DNA of 64,000 nt from assembly GCF_947242115.1 (NCBI RefSeq), contig NC_074715.1:53676170-53740169 (forward strand), read 5' to 3'. A program made the position numbers and the translations under genes. Positions 45,372-58,000 of this stretch are shown here, piece by piece. Each line of letters opens with the position of its first letter. Positions within the stretch are counted from its first letter, which is position 1. Origin of the DNA: Biomphalaria glabrata. Lineage: Eukaryota; Mollusca; Gastropoda; Planorbidae. The notes under the pieces are model-generated. The model was not told where the DNA came from. It saw only the letters and a program-made list of their open reading frames with translations, and did not search any database.

Positions 45372-46004
45372 TTAACACTCAGTTGCAGTGAATCTGAATG
45401 GACTAAACTGAATCTCTGTTTCTGAAGAGTGTCTCCTTCTGTTACAGTCATGATCCCCATGCTCACAATCAATGGTCAGCATGTCCAAATTCGGCAGACT
45501 AGACTGAATCGAGGATGGGCTGTCAATAGTGGAGGATGGAGATAACTCCTCATAGTCTGATACAGGCTCACGCCTAGATCGGCCTCCCCTGTCTGGGCTG
45601 AACTGAATGTTTGGTGTGCTGGAGTGCTGAGGGCTGTGCTCAGACTCTGGAATGCTGGACAGCGAAGCTGCTGGCTTTGTCAGTTTGTTCATGCTGGCAC
45701 TTCTGGGCTCGCCAGCAGCATTCACAATTAAATTGTTTGTCTGGACTTTCTTGGAAGTTGGAATGATATATTGGTTCAAATTAAGTTTCGGGTCACTTGT
45801 GGCGCCTTCTCTGGGAAAGTTATTTAAAACCAGTTTCTGTTCAGATCCTGCCAAAGAGGAGACTAAAGAGGAAGGCTTACGACTGCTTGATGCCATAGAC
45901 AACGTTGATAAATTGTCGTTGTCTAAAGGCTTCAGATTATGGGAATTTGGAACAATTTGACTGTCTTCAGATTCCGTTGAGTAACGTTTCTGTTCCATGC
46001 TAAC
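45372..46004 (-). CDS. Adhesion GPCR exon 18: C-terminal tail and stop
   Basis: Acceptor GTATTTCAG, then [16 protein letters not shown] and 210 residues in all, ending [10 protein letters not shown] and a stop. Strongly Ser/Pro-rich, probably disordered. The end does not look like the PDZ ligand of vertebrate latrophilins. Confidence 0.9.
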   Translation of the reverse strand, partial: VSMEQKRYSTESEDSQIVPNSHNLKPLDNDNLSTLSMASSSRKPSSLVSSLAGSEQKLVLNNFPREGATSDPKLNLNQYIIPTSKKVQTNNLIVNAAGEPRSASMNKLTKPAASLSSIPESEHSPQHSSTPNIQFSPDRGGRSRREPVSDYEELSPSSTIDSPSSIQSSLPNLDMLTIDCEHGDHDCNRRRHSSETEIQFSPFRFTATEC

Positions 46005-49000
46005 CTGAAATACAAAAAAAAAATATAATAATGTACAAAAAATAGCACTTGTATTTAAAATGACACTAAAAGAATATTCTTTTCTTAATTATTATGATTT
46101 TTTTTTTCACATATTTTTCAAATATCAAATTGCCCAGTTAGCTTTTTCCTCTAAATACAAAACTTAGAATGTAATAAATAGAAAATATTTTAAGCTTGAT
46201 TTAAATCCTGCCTAATACAATCTTTAGAAATGCAAAAAAAAATCCAAGATTAATGTTGCAATGAGGGCCCATGGTGGTGGAGTGGTAAAATGCTTGGCTT
46301 CTGAACCACAGGGGTTACAAGTTCAAGTCTGGGTGAAAACTGGTATTTTGAATTTCAGAATTTTTTAAATGCCTCTGAGTCCACCCAAGTTTGAAGGGCA
46401 CCTGACAAATGGGGAAAGTAAAGGCAATTGGTTGTTGAGCTGGTCACTAGACTTCCTCATTAACAGTTGGACAGAGAAACAGATGACCTTTACATCATCT
46501 GCCCTATAATTAACAATGTCTGAAATGTTGCTATGATTGGTCATGATTTTCATGATTACATTTTTTTTCAATATATTCCATTGTTTTTAAAGTTAACATG
46601 CTGTATAATCTTTTCTAAAAGAATGTCCAAACCCAAACAACAAGAGAATATTCACAGTACTGACCTGCATGTTGTGCCTACAATACTCAGAGACAAACTC
46701 AGAATCTACAACTGAACAATCCAAGTACTCTGATAACTCTCCAGCACAATCTGTCTCACAACATGGTGCTAATTGACTCGGTGGAGCCAACATTCTATTA
46801 GGAGCGCCTTTCAGACTTGACTGACTAATGACTGGATACTGTGTGCTGGTGAAACCTGGTGTATAGACGTAGCCATTCAGTGAGACTGGAGCACTGCTGG
46901 CATCTCGACTTGATGAGAATTCCACATCACTTTGTCTGTGATTGTCTGCAGAATAAATCAATGCTGAATTTTTATGCCTGTGATATCCAAATAGCAATCT
47001 TATTAAAAGGCTAAACATTATCTTTTTGCCTTATCCATGTTCCTTTCTTATATTCTACTTAGTGAAGCACTAATTGCTGGGATTGAGAGTTGCAGAATAT
47101 TAGGAAGCAATAACCCAGCATTACACGACATTCGCATTCTGCAAGCTTACACCATTAAACCTATCATTTACATTTTGGTGGCCAGTATGTTGTGTTCTAG
47201 ACACGCACGGACTCAAAACTCAAACACCACTCAAGTAATACGTTACCACTCAAGCGAAACCAGTCACAAGTATTCAAGTAGATCATCATTGAACTAACCT
47301 GAGCCTGCACTTTTTCACCGGTTGACCTGACCCGTATTTACTAGAGTCAACTTTATCATTGACCAATTCGAACTTAACATCAATAGCTTGTATATTTTAA
47401 ACCTGGTCAATGCTTATTTCTCCACTATTGTCGACATCTTCAGATTTAGCACGGCGTGACATCACCATCAGCAGAAACCGAAGACAGCTGATACATTTGT
47501 GTGGGTGAAAAACTCAAGGCGTCGCTCAAAGACAGCTGATACATTTGTGTAAAAAATGTAAATGATAGGTTTAATGGTGTAAGGTTGCAGAATGTGAATG
47601 TCGTGTAATGCTGGGTTATTGCTTCCTGAAGTACTCTTGACACGTGACAAGACAAATACTATAAACTGACCTAAGTCCGTTTCAGCAGACAAACGTGACG
47701 TTTATTTTACAACACAATAATAATAATACTGCACTCCTTGTTAGTGCTACAAGTCAAGAAATAATAAACAATCCTATCTGCTTAACAGCAGTATCAAATG
47801 TATCCAATACGTAAATCACAAATCACGTCCGCATCTCAGCGGGTAACACTGTGCAGAAATATAGATCAACTAATACATGTCTCAAAAGACCACTGGCAAC
47901 AACTGCCCACAAGTTTTTTTTTGTAAGTCCTTTTTTACAAGAAATTAAATATCTTTTTTTTTTCATTTCTGATATTACCCTATTTTTTTTTCCAGAGACT
48001 ATTTATTACATTGAAGTATAAATTATCTTGTAGAACATTCAATTTCCAACAAAATTTTATATAAAAAATCTATGTTTTAACAAACAAACAAAACAATAAA
48101 ACATTTATAAACAGGTATATGTGATGAAAATTGTGTGAAAAACAAATTCCACCAGAATGAGAAAAAAAAAAAGGCTTTTAAGAGTTAATGTATTTTTACT
48201 GTTCCTTACCCTGACTAAGAAAAGGTTTGGCTGAACTGTTGGTAGAAACCTCAGAACGCTTTCGCTTTCCTGGACCAAACAATCTGGAGAGATACTGAGG
48301 AATAAAGAAATTGAACTGAAAGTAAGGCATGCTTTGCTTGATAGAGTTCAGTATACATGAATAGAATCACATGGGATGTAATTATCGTCTCGTTTGTAAT
48401 ATATAAGAAGAATCATAAATCAGCTGAGTATGCATGAATAGAATCAAATCAAAAGAGTATACATGAATAGAATCAAATCAAAAGAGTATAGGTCAATAGA
48501 ATCAAATCAAAAGAGTATAGGTGAATAGAATCAAATAAAAAGAGTTTACATGAATAGAATCATAAATCAAATGAGTCAATTAGTTGCAGCTTCTTCAGGA
48601 AGTAACATTGGGAGTAAGTTTCAGATACAAATGTTGCTTAAAAGAATGTAATTACATTGCCAGAGCCAGTCGAAGGAATCGGCGAGCTAGAAGCAACACC
48701 ATTGTAGCCACCATAGTTGACCCTGATACAATTAGGTAGCCATGCTGTACGACGAGCGACCTTTCTGTACTCCTTCTGCACCTGACGCAAAAGAACAAAA
48801 ATTGATATTAGGTTAAACTAAATTTCAATAACAAAAAGAAAGACAATAAATGGTACTTGACTATACTTATTAATATGAAACTATTAGGATCAACTCTTTA
48901 AGAAAAAAAGGCTCCCCTTACTTTCTCATTCTTGATACAATGGAAGATAAAAATAAACATTCCCTGAAGACTGTTGAGTATGGTGAACAAATAGGCTATA

Positions 49001-52000
49001 ATTTCACTCTCTTTGTTTAGATACAAGACTCCAAGCAGCCAGGTCAGCCCCAGAAGTACCACCAGCACCATAGCACCTTTCAGCCAAGCACTATAAAAGT
49101 CAACAACAAATTAGGTCATTGGGAAGTCATTCAACACTTAACACTTACGCTACATAAGGCTGTTTCTACTTAAAACTGAACACTTAAGCTACACAAGGCT
49201 GTTTCTAGCTAAAACTGAGGACAGTAATTTTTTTATAAAAGTCCAATATGATTTGGTCTAATTTGAATTTCCATTTACACTTTAATTTTACATTTAAAAA
49301 CCAAAACTGGAATTGATGGCTCTTTTTTTTGAATTAATGTCTGTAATTTATAAGATAAGGACCCGACATAATGACAAAATGTACAGCTTTTTACCTAATA
49401 ATGTAATTTTCATGAAGGTTTTAATTTACACCCCCTGGAAAATTGCTTCAAGGAAAAAAAATATATTAATAGATCTAGTAATTAAGCCAAACACAGAAAC
49501 AAGCTTCTATGTGCTATACAAATTCTATTCACAACTGCAAACACGTGTAATACACATATTCATTTAAAGACAGAACATTGCTATACAATAAATATGAATC
49601 AGATTGCACTGTAACTGTTGCCATGATGGTCCTGAGTTCAAGCCCTGCTGCTACCATTCTGTAGGAAAGACTGAAACTTAGAAACTTATCAAACAATAGG
49701 ACTTGAATGGATCACAAATAGTGATGGTAAGACCATTCAGATTTACAGTATTTAAAAAGGCTTTCCATCCAAATCCTCTGAAAATTGTTTGTTTGTTGTT
49801 TTACATGTTTCGGATGTTCCTTCAGAGTTGAAGATAGTTTACTTCCTAGTCCAAACCTCCTGCAGGACGATGGGGGATGGGAGTGGGCAGGGTTTGAACC
49901 CTCGACCCGAATGACAGTCCAGCGCGCAAACCGCATGACCAGGCAGCTATACAATTCTTCATATATCAGTGTAATATTTTCTGACTGATGACAACTGCTT
50001 GCTAAGTCATACAATTTACTCTACATTCTATAGGAACTCTCCATAACAGCAATGATGTAGAGGGTACAAATTTTCTTTTTAAACTTTTGAAGCAAAACTC
50101 CAGTTGATCATTTGTAGCCTGTACAATTGTTCTTTCCTTGTCTCTATTATTATTGAACATAATTCTAGCTGATCTCAAACTGTATCAACACATTCAGCGA
50201 TTCACCTGTGGAGAAGGGTGGAGCGACATTGTTCCGACCTGTTAATGCCCAGGATTTCATCTCATTTCTACTAGATGATCCATAGTCGCTTCAGGACTGA
50301 AGGAGTTATAGTTTGAATCATCTAGTAAAATGTGAAAAACAATGTCATGTCTCTGTTCATTTTTAATTCATTGTTGATGTCAGTTTTTGTGTGCATGCAG
50401 GATATGTACTTCCCTTTTGTTTTCAGCTGTCCTATGTATTCTGAATAAGCAAAGAAATAGAAGAATTGAGGGTTTCTTTTTTTTTAAAGAAATTCTCAAT
50501 GATCTAGTTATTGTATAGCTACATCTCTTCCAGCCAGATTATTGTCTGGCAATGTCCAGCTACGCAGTTTGTATTTTTAAATCAAATGTCAACATTGAGA
50601 AACACAGAGTAAAACTAATGAGAACAAAATGACTATGGTCAAATACATGATCTGTGTCATATTAGCTGGTCAAATACATGATCTATGTCATATTAGCTGG
50701 TCTAATACTTTATCTGTGTCATATTAGCTGGTCAAATACATGATCTGTGTCATATTAGCTGGTCAAATACATGATCTATGTCATATTAGCTGGTCAAATA
50801 CATGATCTGTGTCATATTAGCTGGTCTAATACTTTATCTGTGTCATATTAGCTGGTCAAATACATGATCTATGTCATATTAGCTGGTCTAATACATGATC
50901 TATGTTGTATTAGCTGGTCTAATACTTTATCTGTGTCATATTAGCTGGTCAAATACATGATCTGTGTCATATTAGCTGGTCAAATACATGATCTGTGTAA
51001 TATTAGCTGGTCAAATACATGATATGGCTAATATAAACTGGTCAAATACATAACATAACATAAACTTATTTCTTTGAAAGATGGATGCACAGACTTAGCT
51101 GATTGACTTGCACATCAAACAAAAACAAAAATCTGAGCAAAATATGAATTGTACAGAGAGCACAATGTGTAAGAGGGACTTAGGCTATGAGTAATTTTAA
51201 GAGTGAGTCAATGAGTCAAGTTGTGAGCTATTCATGCTGTGAATGACACATGCTTCAAATGATTCAGGCTGTGAGTGACTCGTGCAGTGAGTGATTCATG
51301 CTGTCAAGCTCTAACTAATGAACAACTGCATGTGACAAAGTCTAGATCAAGGACACAGGCTAGAACTTGGTAACAAACTTTTAACAATTACTAACATTAT
51401 GATTTGTAAAACAATTATTATAAAATAAATACTCCAGTTTTGGAGAACTTAATAAGGTTAGTATCATTAATACTAATATTATCATTTGCTGTTTGAAAAC
51501 AATGTAGATATATGAAATCTTTCAAAAATAAAACTTTGTTTTTTGTGTCAGTATTTCTATTATATTTATGTTTGGACTAATTAGCCATTGCAGTAAAAAA
51601 AAAATGAAAGCTAGCGCATGCTTCATAGCATAGATTACTATTAATACTCCTTCTTCCCTAGTGCTATTAGAGCATGGAATGGGTTGCCTGAGCTAGCCAA
51701 GAAAACCAGTGACTTGGCAGTATTTAAGTCATTGGTTAATATGCATGACTGAATGCATGACGCGTAGGACGTAATCATCTTCTTTTTTGAAGTAACGTCT
51801 GTATTATATTAGATAAGATAATTAAGATAGTTCATAAAAAAAAAAATGTCAAAACCCTAAATTGATCATCAAGCATGATGTCCTTCTATTCTGAAGCTGC
51901 TGAGGCAAAGAATTTTAAATGATAGATTTAGTGGACACGTGTGGTAAATACTTTTGATGCCTTTTTGTAACTTAGGTTTTTTTTTTAAATAATGTTTTTT

Positions 52001-55000
52001 TTATTTGCAGTCTCTTTATTTTGCTATTAAAACATTTTCTTTTATTTGCTGGTATAAAAACAATAATTTTCGCAATGATTTTTAAAAATGGATTTTAGCA
52101 CTTTTCCACATGGCTTTATCTGGTTTATGTCTTTTTTTTTTTGCTAGGGATGTTTTGAAAGCTCTAGCGTAAAATTCAGTTAGATTACATTTATTCCAAA
52201 TTTAATTTTTCCTTTTATGTTTTTCACTGGTTAGTGCTTATATTTGAAACATTAGAGAGTCCAGGAATAATGTCATAATCTACCAATAGTATTGGTCCAA
52301 ATAAATCTAAGGTTTATTTAATTTAAAATCTAATAGAGATACCCCAATGGTGCAAAAACAATATTTAAAAAATGAATCTTGAATTACTGAGACCTAGTTA
52401 TATCAGTCTTACATGTATTCAAAAATTGAATTTATTTATTTAGTCCAAATATACTACCTATTATTATGACGTGTACTGAAGTCCTATCAATTTCGCAAAA
52501 AGTTAGTTTAATTTTATTTTAGTTTAATTTTATTTTAGTTTGATAAAGAAATTTCTTCAGCATCAGTGTGCTTTGATGCCTGATTACACTTTCAATGATT
52601 GTTTTATTTAATGCTATCTTAAATTCTAGTACATAATAGACACCCTTCAAAGTGAACAATATTCTATAAAGTTTTCACCATAAAAAAAACACAACTTTTA
52701 TGATTGGCAAAACTGTCAAGAGCTTTCATTAGTAAAGAGAAGTGTAAATTAAGCAGTGCATTGATATAAACTAACATTTAGTTATTAATATATCCTAATC
52801 AAACAAATGACTTGTGTCACAAATCACTTAGAATCACTCCTCTAAAAGACTAAGTATCACAATGACAACAAAAATCATCGCCAGAGAATGCAGTACATGA
52901 ACACACTCTTACGGTAGGTCAGGAAAACGAAGTTTAGGAGAAGCAAAGGTCTCCATACTGCTAAGACTTTCAGACATGCTGCACAGGAGAAAAGAAGAAA
53001 AAAAATTACTTTGTCCTCTTTAGAGCTCTAGACATAGTTTGTATCAGCTTTGTACACATGAAATTTTAGAACTGCAGACATAGTTTGTATCCGCTTTGTA
53101 CACATGAAATTTAGAGCTCTAGAGATAGTTTGTAAGTTTTGTACACATGAAATTTTACCAATAATATCTAATGTGAGGGACCGTTCCGTGACAATTTTGT
53201 GTGTGAAAAATAACGACAAAATAATTAATGACAAAATGAAGAGTAGAATTCAGGAATAACATTTGTTGAAATAATTAATAAGGACTTTACATACACACAC
53301 ACACACAAAGACCAGGAAATCTTACCTAAACTTGGTCACCTTTGACCTTTCTTTCGTGTTGGCTGACATGTTTGTATGGCGACACATAACATAAATAGCT
53401 ATTCCAAGCATGACAATGTTGACCTAAACCAGGAGTAAACAAATTTTAAATGTCAGTTAAAAAAGAAAATAAATTGTTTGCATATTTACATTTGGCTTGT
53501 TCAAGTAAGCATGTATGCTTTGTTTTTTTTTTTAAGTGCAATGTTGTTTTTTTTATGCATATTGTAAATAGCATGCATAGTGAGACTTAGAATATTGTAA
53601 ATAGCATGTATAGTTAGACTAAGTGTATTATGTACTTCCGGGATATGAATGGGAACTGTACGTTTTGATTTTGTTTGGATAAAAAGACTTTTGTGAGAGG
53701 TTAGAGTCAGTTAGCTTCTTAGAGTATAAGAGAATATTTTGCACTTGATGTGATCTTTTTCTATACTGGCCTTGTTCTTTTCTAGGTTAAAAGAAAACAA
53801 AAAATGTTTTACCATATCTTACATGCTACTGACACTTATAAATACTTTTGAAAGAGAAGGAAACTATATATATATCAAATATATATATATATAGTTCCCT
53901 TTTAAGTCAAACTACTCATTTTTTTTGTCTTTTGAAAAAGAAAATTTCAAGTTTACATATCTGAATATTTACACAAATATGTAATGGAAAGAAAACCAAT
54001 AATTTTCTTTAAAGATGATGCATACAAGGCCGAGGGGTAAAACATTTAGCACGCCAACAAGGGAGTCTCAAAACCTAGTGAAGACTGGCAATTTAATTTC
54101 AGGATTTTTAGGACGCCGCTGAGTCCACCCAACTCGAATAGGTACCTGACTTACAAAGATGATTGTTGTGCCAGACACATGTCATCGTGGTTAATAAAAA
54201 CGGTGACGATTACATCATCTGCCCCCCCATAGATCACAGGGTCTGAAAGGGTTACCTGTACCTAAACATGTTACAACATCTAAGGGCAACAATTTTTATT
54301 GAGAGAAAATGGGGAATGTATGGGTGCAAGCAAGTTAAATATGAAATGTCTGCCTGGTCCTGTGGTAACTGCTTTAGACTGTTGTCTCCATTTTTTGTGT
54401 TCAAACCCCTCCCTCCCCCTCTGTCATGCAGGTGATTTGAGCTAGGATGTAATAATCTTCATTTCTGAAGGAACATTCTAAACATTTAAAACAAACAAGA
54501 TCAATCAGGTATATGCCACACTTTGTTCTAATCTATCACTGATATGTCATTTGTTTTGTTTGTAAAATGTTTGACATGTTTCGGTTGTTCCTTCAGAGTT
54601 GAAGATAATTTACTTCCTAGTCCAAACCTCCTGCAGGACGACGGGGAAGAGAGCAGGCAGGGTTTGAACCGTAACATTGATAAATCTGAACGACAGTCCA
54701 GCACACAAACCACACGACCAGGCAGCCATCCATTTTTACGATATGATAGGCCTACTTACCAGCATGACTGCCAAGGCTGGACCAACAAATGCCCAAATGA
54801 ATGACCGCTCAGTAGTTAACCAGCAGCTAGAGAAACATCAATTTTTATTACATTTTTTTATTTCTATATACATTATTTTACTTCTATATATATTTATACT
54901 AATTAGTTAAGATTGAAGATTTTGTTGACTTAAAAATAAGCTCAACCACAGGACTAGCTACTTACTGTCTGTCAGTGCCATATCCTTGATGGTAAATACC

Positions 55001-58000
55001 AGCAGAGATTGACACAATCACAGCAGGAACACCTGAACAAACAAAAACACATTGGTTTTATAATGGCTGTGAGAATATTACAGAACATATTAGCATTGAA
55101 TCATTTAACAACATGTAACATTGAAGTAACTTTTTCTATTTTTTTTTTATTTCTATCAATGGACACCTTTTTCAAAATAAAAATTAAAGACAAGTCAGTT
55201 TAACTGGTTAATAATAAACATAAGTAAATTATTTTTTTGCATACAATGTAATATCAGAAAGAAGATATCTTTCAAGCCACTGATTGTTGAAATATCACTA
55301 TGCAAATGGTTAAGCCAGAGACTATCACTATAAAAACAGTTTACTTAGGAAAGAACCAACAGCCAAACAAGAGTAATAATTAATGCCCAAATGACAAAGT
55401 AGATGCCTGAAAAACTTAGTCATAAGACTGAATTTTCTAGCTTCTTTTGATTAAAACAAAATAAAATTATAAATTTACTTTTCAAGTTTAAGATCCTGTT
55501 CACCATAAAGTTATACAGAAATTCATCTTCTCTAGACTTACCATATCCAAAGAGATAATACCAAATCAGCCTTGACCGCTCTTGTTCAAAGACTTCTATT
55601 AACATTACATACAACTGGACACCTTCCAAACACATCCAGGCGAAGGCTCCAAGAAACAGATAGTGTAGACTGCCAGCAATTAGGGAACACAGGAACTGAG
55701 TAACAAACAAATGTAAGTTTATAGATATGCTAAGAATAGGAAAGGTTCTATAAAATGAATATTTCATAGATTTTAATGAATTAATAGATACCACAAATTT
55801 TAATAAATAAATAGATACCACAGATTTTAATGAATTAATAGATACCACAAAATTTAATGAATTAATAGATACCACACAATTTAATGAATTAATAGATACC
55901 ACACAATTTAATGAATTAACAGATACCACACAATTTTATGAATTAATAGATACCACAGAATTTAATAAATTTATTGATACCACAAAATTTAATGAATTAA
56001 CAGATACCACACAATTTAATGAATTAACAGATACCACACAATTTAATGAATTAATAGATACCACACAATTTAATGAATTAATAGATACCACAAATTTTAA
56101 TGAATAAATATATACCACAAATTTTAATGAATTAAAAGATACCACAGATTTTAATGAATTAAAAGATACCACAGATTTTAATGAATTAATAGATACATCG
56201 TTTCAAAATATAACTTAAGAAAGTTTAATTTATCGAAACTAACAAAAACAACTAGATAACATTTAAAAGCCAGGATAAACCTACCTTGGGTTCTGTCTGT
56301 GCTATACCAGCTAAGAAGACAATTTCTGCTAGAAGCAGACACAGGACCAGATTTTTATGTATTGTGTTTCTGTCACACTGCAGATTTCTGTGAAAAAAAA
56401 CAAAAAAAAAAACAGTTAAAACTAATCATTCAACACTAGGACATAATATCATGAAATATTGCATTTACAGCTAAAGAGTGATATTCTTTGTGTTAGAAAA
56501 AAGAACTCACAGCACTAGAGAGTGGACTTTATTATGCTTAATAAGACAGAATAACACTAGAGAGTGGATCTTGGGTTAGACAAGGTAGACTGAACTTACG
56601 CCACTAGAGAGTGGTCTTTGGGTTAGACAAGGCAGATAGAACTTACGCCACTAGAGACTGGACCTTGGGTCAGACAAGGCAAACAGAACTCATGACACTA
56701 GAGAGTGGTCTTTGGGTTAGACAAGGCAGACAGAACTTACGCCACTAGAGAGTGTACCATGGGTCAGACAAGGCAAACAGAACTCACGACACTAGAGTGT
56801 GGTCTTTGGGTCAGACAAGGCAGACAGAACTTACGCCACTAGAGAGTGTACCATGGGTCACACAAGGCAAACAGAACTCACGACACTAGAGTGTGGTCTT
56901 TGGGTCAGACAAGGCAGACAGAACTTACGCCACTAGAGAGTGTACCATGGGTCAGACAAGACAAACAGAACTCACGACACTAGAGTGTGGTCTTTGGGTC
57001 AGACAAGGCAGACAGAACTTACGCCACTAGAGAGTGTACCATGGGTCAGACAAGGCAAACAGAACTCACAACACTAGAGTGTGGTCTTTGGGTCAGACAA
57101 GGCAGACAGAACTTACGCCACTAGAGAGTGTACCATGGGTCAGACAAGGCAAACAGAACTCATGACACTAGAGTGTGGTCTTTGGGTCAGACAAGGCAGA
57201 CAGAACTTACGCCACTAGAGAGTGTACCATGGGTCAGACAAGGCAAGAACTCACGACACTAGAGTGTGGTCTTTGGGTCAGACAAGGCAGACAGAACTTA
57301 CGCCACTAGAGAGTGTACCATGGGTCAGACAAGGCAAACAGAACTCACGACACTAGAGTGTGGTCTTTGGGTTAGACAAGGCAGACAGAACTTACGCCAC
57401 TAGAGAGTGGACCTTGGGTCAGACAAGGCAGACAGAACTTACGCCACTAGAGAGTGTACCATGGGTCAGACAAGGCAAACAGAACTCACGACACTAGAGT
57501 GTGGTCTTTGGGTCAGACAAGGCAGACAGAACTTACGCCACTAGAGAGTGTACCATGGGTCAGACAAGGCAAACAGAACTCACGAGACTAGAGAGTGGTC
57601 TTTGGGTCAGACAAGGCAGACAGAACTTATGACACTAGAGAGTGGACCTTGGGTCAGACAAGGCAGACAGAACTCACGACACTAGAGAGTGGTCTTTGGG
57701 TCAGACAAGGCAGACAGAACTCACGACTTAGTTGTGTCCAAGTCAGACATGACAAACACCATTAGAAGTTTGCACCTACTTGAACACCATAAATGTGATC
57801 CAGCTAAGCAGCAGGCAAACAATGGATATGATACAACCAACATACGTGATCACTCGAAGTGCCAGTTCGCTTTCTTCGGATAACTAAAAAAAAATAATTT
57901 AAGAATATAGATAAAACACTCATTTACATTTCTTTGTTTGAAAAGAACATTTGACAATAATCTTTTATTTACACACCTATACATTTAATATCTGTTTTAT

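Noticed and set aside
45652-45960. Plus-strand ORF of 102 aa
   Set aside because: Antisense to the last GPCR exon, which has clear frame and splice support.
50636-51052. CRISPR-like regular repeat
   Set aside because: Units are contiguous with no unique spacers, and the host is an animal; it is a minisatellite.
53862-53905. AT-rich near-palindrome GGAAACTATATATATATC...TATAGTTCCC as a regulatory hairpin or MITE
   Set aside because: Mostly a TA microsatellite; the non-TA arms are only about 8 bp, too little to claim an element.
55420-56172. Minus-strand ORFs with repeated NSLNCVVSI
   Set aside because: 27-bp minisatellite in intron 8. Only the part within 55542-55695 is a true exon.
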